A DNA stretch of 64,000 bases from Apoda limacodes (Eukaryota; Arthropoda; Insecta; Lepidoptera; Limacodidae). The notes under the pieces are model-generated. The model was not told the DNA's origin and ran no database searches. It was given only the letters and a program-made list of their open reading frames with translations. The translations under genes were made by a program, and so were the position numbers. The stretch is taken from contig OX291553.1 in assembly GCA_946406115.1 (NCBI GenBank), positions 15,629,001-15,693,000 on the forward strand. The letters run 5' to 3'. Below are positions 39,641-52,048 of the stretch, piece by piece (the first letter of the stretch is position 1; each line of letters begins with the position of its first letter).

Positions 39641-42224
39641 AATTATTAGAGATACTTAAGAAGATTTTTATAGCGAGCTATTAAGCTATTCGGTTAACTA
39701 TAGTTGGGCAGTTTTCACGAACTCTCGAGATAACTATCCTATCGGTTTTATCAAAAATGTGATCAACATTTGCCATTGTTAAATAAATAAATTACGTGTA
39801 AATAAAATAGATAATAAGTTAAATTTGTTTCCAACAATAAATTCTCACTATATAGTTCCCAAACTCCGCATTTAATTATTTTCGAATTTTTATATTAACA
39901 ATTTTTAATAAAAATTAATGGCTAGTCTAAATAATTTTAATAAAATAAGAGTGTTTTTTTAAATTACTATTATTGGAATCAAAAAATAAGAAAAAATATT
40001 TTCATTTATTTCTTTTAACATGTCCTTAGAAAAAAAATCAATTACTTACATGGAGGCTAAATTTCGATTTAAGAATGATTTTTATTCATACTTGAACGCT
40101 CGTATTGGTTTTTGACAGTTGTCAATACTGTTTGTTTTTAAATATGGCGTAATCGTCTTTTAATCATCAGTACCCACCGAGCTTTGCTAGTTTTTATTAA
40201 TAACGCCATCTATTGTCAATTAACTTTAGTGTTGTAATAGTTATGTATATACATATATAAAAAAAAGGTATTAAATAGAATCAGATTTTTTTAAATAATG
40301 GATTTTTGTTAACACATCTTAAAGTTTCTATTTTTTTTTAATCTAAAAATAGGTAAATAATGGTTATTAAAATTTTAATTATTTAGTAAAATGGGTGTTT
40401 GGGAGTCTACAACTTACACCAAAATTTAACTATAATGAAAGGTTTAGTCGCGCGATTTTGTTTACATGTTTTATTTAAGTCATTCCCCAATTTTAATTTG
40501 TAGTCAGGTAATAAGGAATAATAATAATGAAGGACCACTATTTTATCGATTTTTACTTAGATAAGTATTATCAAATTAATCTATTTTTCAAAATATCAAA
40601 TAAATATAAAATATCTATATATATATATCTATCATTTAATTTCTTTTATCTTTTACCTAATATGAAATTTTTAAATTTTTGTGAGAATTATCCAGTTAAC
40701 TCACACGAAATTTTTTTTGGTAATTTAAGTTTTACCGTTCTTTTAAATATAAACAATAAATTCAACACCGATGTTATTTTAAAAAAAACGATTGAAATCG
40801 AAAACTAATAAAAAAAAATTGAAAGGCCTCTATAGTTATACTGTGAAATATTTGCTATTTAGATCATTAACTAGGAGTCAACTAGTAATCAAATATTATT
40901 TTAGATCTTCCCAAATTTCCTATTAGATAAAGTCTTCACTTCACTTTATTCACTTTCACTTAATTAAGAAAAATAAACCTTACAACTACTTTTGATTAGG
41001 AAACACGTTCTAAGAAAAATGTATAAAATATTCAACACCTACATTTAATCAACTTAGGTGTAGCTGTAATTATATTACAGTAATTTTGCTCTGTTCGACG
41101 GAAACTTCAAAGTCGCCTTAATAGCTGTTAAATGGCCGTGTTTAATTTCCTCACTCGTCCGGTCCTAAGGACCTTTGCCATAATTACTGGAATATTAAAT
41201 TGATGATGGTTTGCTGAATTTGGAGTTTTATTTAAACCTAAGTAATTATATAAATTTTATCGTAAATTTAAATTTGCAGTCGTAGAAGTGTTCTCACAAC
41301 CAAAAGAAAGATTGGACCTTTAAATGTGGACAATGTAGGTACATTTGTATTGTATAATCGTATCGCCTTATAAAGCAAGTTTTTTTTAACTTTTTCACGT
41401 TATTTTTGTAAATTGGTAAATCAACGTCTAGGCCTGTCTTTAGTACCTAAATCTATGATAACCTAATTATATAATATAAATATCGACTCCGCAATAGCAT
41501 TGTTCAACTCAATAAAATTACGAAAGAAAATGCACAAAAAAGACTTCGTCATTAAAAACAGTCTTTCTTTGGGTGTAATGTGTATAGATTGTCTTAGATA
41601 TAGTAGTAATCGATAAATAATCGTATTTAACTAAAAATCAACTTTATTTGCCATCATAATGTTCACCTAAAGCAACTTACCAAATTCAATCATAATGTTC
41701 ATAACTATATGAACTGAAATTTAATGCAATGAAATTTCTTGTCAAAGTGCAGGTAATAAGGGTTGCCCATTATACAAATATACATATCTAGCAATCAATC
41801 TGTTATGTTATTTTTATACTATTTACCTATCCCAGTTAATACTTTAGCCTTGACAAATATTGCTGAAAATATACGAGCCGTTGAAGGACTTACCTATTGT
41901 CAATGCGGAATAGCGGCAGTAATTTAATAAAAACAGATGTGGCTGCTGCATTTCCTTGCAAATTTGCTAGCGTATCGCTGCTGTAAAAAGCAAGAAACTG
42001 AATTTTAATACAGGGGCATGATAAAACATAACAAAACATGGTAAAATATTATAGTTGTCTTCTGATTATTTTCTTTTGAACTCGTTAGTAAAGGAAATCG
42101 AATTAAAAAAAATGATTTATCAGTGTCTGCGATATTAAACTGGGTTTAATAAATTTTTGACTTTATTAAATTAAAATTATTAACTATTTGGACTTATAAA
42201 CTGAATCTTCATATTGCTGTTAAA
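39641..42224. other. Intergenic, one balanced-composition patch
   Basis: Very AT-rich. 40178-40234 is one unit of repeat F. 41090-41220 is less AT-rich and complex (TTTAATTTCCTCACTCGTCC, TTGCCATAATTACTGG), with several TAATTA-type homeodomain-like sites. The 93-codon frame at 40527-40808 is low-complexity. Confidence 0.4.
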
Positions 42225-42930
42225 TTTTGAAAAGACATATTACCAGCAATTTCGTAACCATCTCGTTATAGACCTGATGGTGGAGCACTATGGTGTCGGA
42301 ACACAGTGTGATGTGCGTCGCAAATAAACCAATCTTCCATGGTTTCTGTAACTTTATATTTCTGTTATAGTACTTTACTACCGATGCCCCTAAATGCAGC
42401 ATAACCAGGCGATCGTGAGTTCCACAAAGTCCGGTTATGATCAGTTGTGGCTAAGGCTTGTAAAGTGCTTTTCTCAAACATGTGTGTAAATTAAAACAAT
42501 TACATAATTAACGTACATGTTCATCTAAAAACTAATTATATTCGCCGCGTTCAAATTTCATATTCTCTTTTTACTTTTTTTAAATTAATTTAATGGTGCA
42601 CTTCTTTTGTTGTGCCAGTCCGAAATTCAGATAAAACTTGATGAGTTATCATCTCTTTAGTTCGGGGATAAAAAAGTTCGTTCCATCATCAAAATACATG
42701 TTCGACCGCTCAAGCGGCCGGCTAAAACATTGCGAGCCGCTCTCTGATACTGTACTGCAAGTACGATTTGTCCCAAAGAAGTTTGTGCAAGATATTGTCG
42801 CATATCGTAGCATGTTTGAGCAAAATTTTGAAAAGCATGTAAGTATTGCATATGACCAGCAATTTCAGAACCATGTCTTAGGAGACCTAACGGTGGAGCA
42901 CTAGTGGTGTCTAAACACAGTTCTATTTTT
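42225..42930 (+). repeat. Repeat E cluster: partial unit plus longer copy
   Basis: CATATTACCAGCAATTTCG ... GGTGGAGCACTATGGTGTC at 42233-42310 recurs at 42850-42925 as CATATGACCAGCAATTTCA ... GGTGGAGCACTAGTGGTGTC. Between them, 42615-42830 matches 33440-33640 in reverse. This suggests two copies of one element, the first lacking its 5' part. Confidence 0.65.
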
Positions 42931-43869
42931 GGCATACTGAATCACAAAGTGCATATTTTTTTGTATCAAAAAATGCCTTACAAAAAGTATAAATGTGAAC
43001 GCTATAGCACAGCCTAAATATTATTTTCAGGCCATCGCCTTTGATGTTGAAGAAAATTCGACAATGTCTAGACATTAATGCGACTAAGGCTAGACAGCTC
43101 AAGATGGCCATATGTGAAGACATAGACTAGTTAGGAGCGTTCAATATATGTTCAGACCCTCGTCTTACTGCACATTACGATTGCTCTGTGTGGACGGACG
43201 TGTTTGATAGACGACTGTTTGAATTATATGAATTCCCATGTAGGCTGTGGCTTTCGATTTTTTTAACGTACAGGTTTAAGAATCAAGGATTTGCGTTTTA
43301 GGTATATATATGGTATAGGCTACAGGGTATTAATCGAAAAGAATTAAGAGAGATGAGAACTCACTGTAAAGCACTACAAAGTCCTAGCGGCTATAACCTA
43401 AAGTGAACTTTGCCAAAGTCGAATTACAGGGCTCCCTACGAAAATAGCTGTAAGTATAGCAAAAATAAATACCACTTTCGATTTATAAACGTAGCGTCAA
43501 CGTAGCGTGAAATCACTCTCTACTCACGACTGAGCTTAAAAATAAAAAATTGGCTTTTATTTGAAAATTAAGTTTTATTCATGTAGGTTTTGATTAAATT
43601 TTTTTAGTCTAAAATTAAAATTTAGAAAATCCAATTAACTATCGAAGAACAAGAACAGATACTTAAAAGACTCATTTAAATTTGTTCGAGGGCCCGTATT
43701 TACTTGTGACAGGTGGACCGCTTGCTTGTTTATTTCCATAGTTAAGTGGTATAAAAAAAATCTTACTAGCACTTCGGCGCTCCGCGACTCCTGCGCACAA
43801 AAGGTCGAAAATTCATTGCTTTCGTTATCCCTCAGAAATAGTGATGTAAGGAACAAATCGATTAAATTT
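42931..43869. other. Intergenic with a possible LINE C tail
   Basis: 43700-43765 (GGTGGACCGCTTGCTTGTTT then GTGGTATAAAAAAAA) resembles the family C 3' end. The rest shows no gene. Confidence 0.4.
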
Positions 43870-45145
43870 TTTTTTAGGGTTCTGTACCTGAAGGGTCCAA
43901 ACGAAGCTACATTGCTATCACTCACGTGTCCGTCAGTCTGTCGTCTGTCACATAGGTTTTACAGCCAAACGGTTGAAATTACAGTCTTCGAATTTTTACA
44001 GTATCAGCATCTTGTTCACCCAAAGCCATACAAAATGTAAATTTTTGAAGTGAAAACTTCTTTAGCGGCGTTGTGCACTTTTCTTGGTATGGGTAAAAAA
44101 TGATAAACTCGCGTCAGGTCACGTGTCCTGATCGTGAAAATTCGTAAGATGGATGGAGAGTAGACAGCTGGCGCGGCGTAGGAGAGGGAGTATCCCCCTC
44201 TCTTTCTACGGCGCGGCGAAAATGTATGCCTGCGCCTGCTGTTTCGTTTAGGCGGCGCAGAGCGCTTGCGTGAATGGTCGTGTGTAACATAAACATGTTA
44301 CAGCGTGCTACGCGCATCCATGGATGGTGACAGCTGATGGCTCGACCGTCTGTGTAGTGGCCATACTGCTGTGTATTCGTAAAATTCGTGTATATAAAGT
44401 TTTTAAAATATGGAAATTGAACAAAGTGCATCTTTGTCTTTGTAAAATACGCAAACCGTAATGCCACGCCTATTATAATTTTTATTTTTAGTATTCGCGA
44501 TTATGAGTAGTACAGGGAGTTTGGATATGGAATTTTAATTCTATTACAGATTGCGATGTCAAATATACTACGTCAAAAAAGTAAATAAACAAACATTATT
44601 ATTTCTTGACAATGTCAAAGACATGTCTAGTGACATATTTGTGTGTTAAGCGCGAATCGTGTGTAAAGGTTTTCACTTCTGCCGGCACTCCCGGAGTGCA
44701 ACTCGTTTTTTTAAGTGTTTTTAAGCGGGGCTCCCGTACAGTTAAAGGGAGGTGAAAAAAATTACCTACTTCAGAGCGCGTTGAGTAGATAAAAACCATT
44801 ATTTTTTGTTTTAAAACATATTGGAAAGCAGAAAATAATAAGCCACTAATATCAGCCGTTTGTTCTTAAGAATTTTTTAACTTCCCATTGACCTATGAAC
44901 TTGAAAATTGGTGCTAATGTTTATTATTACGTATATTTTACTTAAATATACCAAAATGTTGCTAAATCAGTTTTTTTTAATTATCTCTTTTTTTCTATTA
45001 CAACCAACTTGATTTTGCAGTCAAATGCGTAGCACAGAAGAGATTCACTCATTACTGCTTACCAATAATTCTGCCATTACGACGGCTTATATTCTACATT
45101 TGGAACGGAACCCTAAATGTGCGAAGTCCGACACGCCGACCGGTT
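43870..45145 (-). repeat. Repeat A-type ends flanking unrelated sequence
   Basis: The left end TTAGGGTTCTGTACC ... GTCCGTCAGTCTGTCG and the right end AACGGAACCCTAAATGTGCG ... GACCGGTTTTTTATTG are those of repeat A-like elements. The middle contains a GC-rich segment (44110-44460) not seen in other copies. Confidence 0.45.
44110..44460. other. GC-rich segment of unknown origin
   Basis: About 350 bp of higher GC with TATCCCCCTCTCTTTCTACGG and CTGGCGCGGCG/CGGCGCGGCG motifs. A 117-codon - strand frame crosses it, but has no recognised domain. Confidence 0.4.
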
Positions 45146-46449
45146 TTTTATTGATATAAAAATTTAGAGGTAAAGGAATAGTATATAACATTACACTTAT
45201 ACGAAATAATATATCTATTTATATAAAAGTTATATTAAAGAAATTTCGAAGTTAACAGCTTTGAATGTGTTATTTTAACTTGTGTTACCAGGGTCTGTGA
45301 TATTATGAAGAGTTGTTCTTGTAAGAGATGATATCAGGTTGAAATCTTCAAATGAACCTACATGAGCTAACGAAGCAAGATGGCGACACAAATTTCAGAT
45401 CATTTGCTTTTATCGTTGATCTGTATTGCGATTTTGTTGAGGAAAAGTGGCAATTTTTTTAATAACTCGCATTAAGGTATATGAAGACTCTAGAAGGAGG
45501 TTACGTAAATCTGTCTACTTACTTAATTTTTATATGTTATTTACATGATAGATGATTTTACCATATCAAGGACTTGTATTAAATGCTGGTGAGCATGAAT
45601 TAATGAGAAACATATGTCTGATTTTAGGCTAAGCGTTTTTTATTCACAATGTTGATGATTTCCTTTCTTTGCAAAAGAAGGTAATACCGAATTATTGATT
45701 TTGTAAGTTCTTTTGTAAGAATTAATTGATAAGACATGTACCTAAAGTAACCTTATACAAATTTTATATGTTTTTGTTAATTAATAACGTTATTATGATG
45801 ATGCAGTGGTCGGACGAACTGTTCATTGTACGCATTTTTTGTATGAGGGTAGAATCTATGTTGCCGTCGATAGGGACGGACGGATGATCTGGCCGGTTTT
45901 ATACAGGTTTCGTTTTTGCCTATTAATAAACGTAACCGTAATTATTGTTAAGAATATAAAAGTTTAAAGGCCAATAACTTTAAGGCAATATTGAACGAAG
46001 AGTTTTTTATTTAATAAAATAAAATATCTTGCCAAAATCTTAAGAATCACTTTCTGACTTAGCTTACATAAGAATATTGATATTATGAATTATTCAGTGC
46101 CTAAATATTTAGCAGTTTGCATTTTGTTTAACATTCTCAGGGTTTCTTAACCAAACGGTGCTAACGGCACCTTATTACCTACTGAGCCTACCCTGTGTGT
46201 CTATCTGTGACCTTTAGAGGATTCTATCATTTGAACCGTAGGTAACAGCTGTAAGTGTACATTTTTTTATCGAATATGTGTTATTACGGCAGATTATTTA
46301 ACAGACAATAAAAAAATTTAATATATTCTTAAAGATTTTTCCTATACATAAAACAAGGTTTAGCCCTACCACAAAACCGGTTATACATTCATGCTTTTTA
46401 AAATTGGAGTAAATGTAAAGTTATCTCTATCTTAACAATGACAAATAAT
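45146..46449. other. Intergenic, nothing recognised
   Basis: AT-rich, no ORF of note. 45850-45890 has GGACGGACGGATGATCTGG, a trace of repeat A. Confidence 0.4.
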
Positions 46450-46872
46450 AAAAAAAAATGGGTCAAGTGGTAGGCGGACTCGCACACGAAGGGTTCCGTA
46501 CCATTGTCTATAAAAACGTTTGTTGTATAGGAGCCCCCCTTAAATATTTGTTATATTTGTATTTAATTTATTTATTTTTAAAGTGACAATATAACTAATA
46601 TCCTGTGAATATTTCAAGCGTCTATCTGTTGCCGTTATCAATATCGAGCAAAAAAATCATGTCTGTTCTATGGGAGCCCCCTTGAATATTTATTTTATTC
46701 TGTTTTTTAGTATTCGTTGTTATAGCGGCAACAGAAATACATCTTCTGTAAAAATTTGAAGTGTTTACCTAACACGGTTCATGAGATACAGCCTGGTGAC
46801 AGACGGACGGACGGACAGCGGAGTCTTAGTAATAGGGTTCCGCTAATTACCCTTTGGGTACGGAACTTTAAG
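46450..46872 (+). repeat. Dispersed repeat A, near full length
   Basis: GGTCAAGTGGTAGGCGGACTC ... TATCAATATCGAGCAAAAA ... CATGAGATACAGCCTGGTGA ... GGACGGACGGACAGCGGAG ... GGGTACGGAAC, co-linear with 36793-37246. Confidence 0.78.
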
Positions 46873-46899
46873 ACAACCAGAGTAGAATAACACCACCTA

Positions 46900-49370
46900 A
46901 ATCTTCCCGTGGGTGACGTATGAGGCGACAAAGGGACATATCAGATGGCGGGCAGCAGCGCCATACTGAGGAAATATTTAACTTCAATCTGCGATCTCCA
47001 ACCCGCTGGTCAAGCGTGGTGATTATTGGCACAAGCCCCCTATGATCAACATAAAAAAACCACGTCCTGTAGTCTCAGGTCCTATGGTAGCGGTCAAGGT
47101 ACTGGTGGGGCAGGGGGTGCTAAGAATCCCCGGCAGAGATCCGGCTACCACAAACGACGACAACCGGCCCTGGCAGCGTACAATGCACGCACTTTGAGGT
47201 ATGACGAAAACATTGTTGAGCTGGAAGAAGAAAGTAAACAAGCTTCCCTGGGACATAATAGGGCTATCTGAAGTCTGAAGACAAGGGGAGGACTCGATAC
47301 TGCTCAAATCCGGCAAATTGTTCTACTTTCGGGAGAGCGAACGACTGTCCCAAGGTGGTGTGGGTTTTATCGTTCACAAGTACCTCATCAACAACATTAC
47401 GACCATCAAGAGTGTGTAGACAAGGGTAGCGTATCTTGTACTCAAAATCACCAAGAGATATCCCCTAAAGGTGATACAGGTTTACGCACTGACTTCTTTT
47501 TTTGATTGGATCATTGACTGGAAATTGCGATGAGCTGAAAATAGGGAAATTTGGAGTAGGGCAACAAAACCGTAGAGGCCAGTTTTTGGTTGACTTTATT
47601 GAGAAAGAAGGACTTTTTATGATGAATTCTTTCTTCAAAAAGCTACCTCACAAAAAATGGACCTGGATAAGTCCTGACGGTTTGACCAAAAACGAGATTT
47701 ACTTTATACTGACTTCTGACAGGCGAATATTTAGCAATATCTCTGTGATCAATAAAGTGAAAACTGGCAGCGAGATCTGCATGGTAAGAGGTACGCTGAA
47801 TATTAACCTTGAATTTGAAAGAAGTCGTTTGATAATGTCTACGCTCTCTCCAACGATTGCTTTCATACAGAACCCAGAACATTTTTAGCTCGAACTTCAA
47901 AATCGCTTACAGTGTTTAGCAGATTGCGAAAGTTGAGAATTTTTTTAAATGACAGACTACTGAAACTGTCCAAGCGGTTGAAGCTAATTTCTTGCAAGCT
48001 CGCCAAAAAACTAGAATACAAAATCTCTCTGTTCAGACTGTCAATCTTATGAAGGTGCGGTGCGAAATGAAATTGCAGTCTTCATCTGATAGGTCCGAAT
48101 ACACGCGGCTTAATAGACAACTCTCAAAAGCCATACGATGCGTAATACGCCACTTTAACACATCACATGTAGAAGTAACTATAGAGTGAAATAGAGGCTC
48201 GAAAGTGTTCTGTCTATTGGGCAACGACAGTTAACGAAGCTGAAGACTGAAAATGGCAAACTCGTCTCGTCCAAACCTGAAATATTGAGAGAGATTGAGA
48301 ACTTCTATAGACAGTTATACACCTCAACTCACCTCCTGTCAACATCACGGCCAAAGAACCCAGAGCCAAATTAACTTGGCACTATACCGAAGGTATCCCG
48401 AACGTCAGCTTGTATGAGATTAGAATGGCCTTGAAACAGCTAAAGAACAATAAGGCAGCAGGCGAAGACGGAATTACATCTTTATCAGAGCTTCTGAGAG
48501 CAGGTGGAATACCGATGCTTAGTCCTTCAGAGGCTCTTTAATACTGTTATCCTCGAAGGCAGACAGAAGTTTGAAGCATAAGGGCGGTAATACTTTTCTT
48601 CAAAAAAGGAGACAGGATCATACGAATCATCTCGAATGCAAGTTTGACGAATTCCAGCCTCCTGAACAAGCCGGTTTCCGAAATGGCTTTAGTACCATGA
48701 ACCACATACATACGCTCCACCAGGTTACATAGAAGACAGAGGAGTATATTCTGCCTCTTTGCGTAACGTTCGTGGACTATAAAGAAGCCTTCGAGTCTAT
48801 TGAGACCTGGGTGGTCTCTTCAGCGGTGCCATATTGACTATCGGTAAATCGAAGTGCTTGCGTAACAGAGCCATGATGTTGGACAGAAACTCACTGTCAT
48901 GGCAGAATCGCTGAAAGACCTAGGGACGATGCTCAGAGACCTCAGCAGAGTTTCGCAACAGGTTGGCCTTAAAATGAATATGGATAAAACGAAGGTAATG
49001 TTCAATGTCCATGTCGCGCCAATACCGGTTGTTGATGGGAACGCTACTCTCGAATTTGCGACGAATACAAATACCTAGGGTAAGTAGTCTAGTTAGGTAG
49101 TGGAACTACCTTTGAGAAAGAGGTTAACCGAAGAATCCAGCTTGGTTGGGCAGCGTTCGAAAAACTAGTTAACATCTTTTCGTCTGAAATACCTCAATGC
49201 CTAAAGAGGAAATTCTATATATAATCAATGTGGACAGACAACCTGGTTAGAGCCGCAGGAAGCCGATAGACGCAGGCGGCTCAGGGCCGGCCGTTGTGGA
49301 GATATACGAGGGAGACCTCCGTTCAGCAGTGAACGTCTTCCAGCTGAAACGAACAAATGAGTAGTGTGTG
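46900..49370 (+). pseudogene. RTE-like non-LTR retrotransposon, degraded
   Basis: A LINE encoding endonuclease then reverse transcriptase, broken by many stops and frameshifts. Endonuclease: AYNARTLRYDENIVELEEE (47180-47240), SQGGVGFIVHKYL (~47350), then an open piece 47502-47888 with VGQQNRRGQFLVDFIEKEGL and WTWISPDG. RT: LKQLKNNKAAGEDGI (~48430-48480), CVTFVDYKEAFESIE (~48760), GLKMNMDKTKVMF (~48965), EYKYLG (~49060). The C-terminus has NRRIQLGWAAFEKL (~49125). The motif set matches the RTE-type elements often mislabelled craniofacial development protein 2-like. The FADD catalytic segment is missing or garbled. The 3' end is near 49350 (CAGCAGTGAACGTC). Confidence 0.85.
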
Positions 49371-49431
49371 TGGAAATAAGTTATTTCGTAAAACATTTTT
49401 GTTACATTTTTCGTGACTACAGAGCTAAACT

Positions 49432-50137
49432 TATTACAGAGTACCTAATAAAATGTTATAAAAACAAATATTCATAGCTTTAAAATCCATTGTGTATAAT
49501 ATGCACCTGTGGTTAACACGGTCGCTTGTCTACAATAACAGCAGCGACAGGTAAATTAAATAAGGACGGAAATGGGTGCACCGCTTCCTTCCAAGACTGC
49601 GGGCCGGCGGCGCCCCGGTGTGCCAGGAGAAATTGTTACTTGATTGAGACAAGAATATTCGGTTTTGTTAAGAATAGTAGATACATTATTGGATTTCCGC
49701 TGAGGCATAAGTATATATATGTTTATAGCACTTTCCAAAAAAAAACAAGTAAAAGTGTAAAAAGTTTTTTATGGGTCTCAACTCTCAACAGGTAAGACCT
49801 ACTTCCATATATTTTTTTCTTGAATTCCCGAATTTGGAGTGTTTGAGGCTTTTCACAATAAGCTTCTGGTCCATGGAAGTAGCTACACTTGTAATAGAGT
49901 ATTAAAATCTTATGAAAACCAATATTCATAGCTTTAAAATCGATTGTGTAAGCTAAGTGCACCTCGTGTGGTTAGAAAGGTCGTCGCTGGAGCGCAATAA
50001 CAGCAGCGATAAATTTAATAAGGACGGAAATGGGTGCAGCTCTTGCTTTCCAAGACAGCGGTGGCGCCGCCGGTGTGTGCTAGGAAAAATTGTTACCTGA
50101 TTGAGACAAGAACAATTCGCTTTTGTTAAGAAACTCA
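49432..50137 (+). repeat. Direct duplication of a ~250-bp unit, 459 bp apart
   Basis: Unit 1 (49432-49680) and unit 2 (~49888-50137) share ATTCATAGCTTTAAAATC, AATAACAGCAGCGA, GACGGAAATGGGTGCA, AAATTGTTAC and TGATTGAGACAAGAA in the same order. Divergence is moderate. There is no coding potential. The sequence between them is unrelated. Confidence 0.8.
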
Positions 50138-50839
50138 GTTATTGGAAACGCAGCAATGTCGAATTCTAAGAGCTTAGTAACTTCTTGGAAAAGTAATGTA
50201 AAGTAAATGTATAAAATTGTAAGGTAATTCTATATGAAAACATAGCCAAAAGATAGTCAACAATATACTTGATGTTTATTGTGGCTAACACTTTAACAAT
50301 TGTTCAAAATGTATTATTCGCTGCAGTTACAAAAATGTAAATAAACTAATTGATAATTGTGGCTTACGCAATAACAATGAATCAGTTAATTGCTGATGTC
50401 GTAATTAAAAATAATTAATTGGTATTTTATTTTATTTTTACCTTTTTTTACAGCACAGATAACAAAGAATCAACGAACTTCGATTCGACAAGATGCGCAG
50501 GTCAAAATTGATTACTGACATAAGTTTAAGAACTTAGTAAATAAGACTCGAAACATTAATTTTATTTTTCTTTTTTCAGTTTCTTCTTCTGTTGGTATGA
50601 TCTTTTTTTCAAGTTTTTATTTACCTTACTCTGTGTTATGATCAAATCAACTTGTTGTTGCACCTTTGCGACGTCAAGGATAATGAAAGGTCCGACAGTA
50701 ACCCGCGGTTTATCCACGAAATTTTTTTTATAATAAAATCTCTCTATCTGAGTAAAAATGTGAAGGAAGGACATACAAACAAACTTACTTTCGCATTTAT
50801 AATATTAGTATGGCCGGAAGTAAGACCTTATGTAAATTA
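50138..50839. other. Intergenic with a Helitron end
   Basis: 50755-50815 carries GAAGGACATACAAACAAAC, TTACTTTCGCATTTATAATA and TTAGTATGG, the reversed 5' terminus of a Helitron. Otherwise AT-rich. Confidence 0.5.
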
Positions 50840-51010
50840 GCGATTACCAAAAGCGAGAAGGAATGAAGCAGACTAATTTTCATTGAAATATGTTTTCGAG
50901 ACTTTCAAAAACTTTTAATTACCTGTCTACTTCTTTTGCTACCTCCTTGTTGATTGGAGTCGAGTAGTAGGTACCTATGCAAATTGTATAAAATTTTAGC
51001 TAAGTCAGGT
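50840..51010 (+). repeat. Dispersed repeat D, copy 3
   Basis: GCAGACTAATTTTCATTG ... CAAAAACTTTTAATTACC ... GCTACCTCCTTGTTG, as at 13720-13800 and 33805-33850. Confidence 0.6.
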
Positions 51011-51329
51011 TCGTAAAATTATTCATAAATCTTAATAACTACATTTTTTTTAAGATTTTTAGAATATTTGTTAGGCACAAAATTAAGGACAAAAAAGAAG
51101 CTCGTAACTCACAAAATAAATAAACTTAAAAGAAAAATTCAAGGCCTATTTGACGACATAGTGCTATTTATTTATCCGTCTATCTCTATGGATAAGTACT
51201 ATAAAGGGTTCAAACTAGGCTTGATAACTCTAAAAAAGTCATTTCCGGGATTTTGTACTGTGATATCCGGAAATTGGGCACGTTTTGCGGGACAAACGAG
51301 GTATTTTAGCTTGTTTTAACTGTAAATCT

Positions 51330-51650
51330 TTTTTAGGGTTCCGTAACCAAAGGGTAATTAGCGGGACCCTATTACTTAGACTCGGCTGTCCGTCCGTCCG
51401 TCTGTCACCAGGCTGTATCTCATGAACCGTGATAGTATGACAGTTGAAATTTTCACAGATGTATTTCTGTTGCCGCTATAACAATAAATACTACAAAACG
51501 GAATAAAATAACTATTTAAGGGGGCTCCCATACAACAAACGTAATTTTGTTGCTCGATATTTATAACGGCAACAGGTAGATGCTTAACATATTTTTGGCC
51601 GATTTTTAACTTTTTTTCACTGACGTGGCTAACAAACATACGGCTCGTCT
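51330..51650 (-). repeat. Dispersed repeat A, inverted copy
   Basis: TTAGGGTTCCGTAACCAAAGG ... CCGTCCGTCCGTCTGTCACC ... CTGTATCTCATGAACCG ... GGGGGCTCCCATACAACAAA in reverse of 46450-46872. A LINE C 3'-end fragment (AACAAACATACGGCTCGTC) follows at ~51630. Confidence 0.75.
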
Positions 51651-51832
51651 GATGCTAAACAGTGACTATATAAGACTAAGCTTAGGTGTGCGCGTAGGCG
51701 AAGCCATCATTTGATGGATGGTAGCAGTATGGGGCCAGTCATGCAGTTAGTAATTAGTAAAAAAAGTGCTGCTATACTCTGTTCGTACCTACACGTTTCT
51801 GAGGACGATCTTCTTAATCAAATTATAACCTT

Positions 51833-52048
51833 GGAACTAAACTTTGCTGAAGATGTCAACACGAAGGAACTGCTATCGAAGATTTACATCGAAAATTGGT
51901 GTAAACTATACTTTGCTGGAAATGTCAACACGAAGGAACTGCTATTGAAGATACACATCAAAAATGGGGTAAACTAAACTTTGCTGGAGATTTCAACACG
52001 AACGAGTTGAAACGAGAGTATTGAAGATATACATCGAAAATTGGTTTA
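51833..52048 (+). repeat. Tandem repeat, ~69-bp unit, three copies
   Basis: CTTTGCTG recurs at 51842, 51911 and 51979. Each unit contains TGTCAACACGAAGGAACTGC (or a variant), GAAGAT and ACATC-AAAA. The first two units are 69 bp and in frame, giving a 23-residue peptide repeat, but the third is disrupted by an insertion. Confidence 0.8.

Noticed and set aside
44114..44467. 117-codon - strand ORF across a GC-rich block
   Set aside because: No domain; crosses the border from GC-rich block into AT-rich DNA without change in character expected of a gene.
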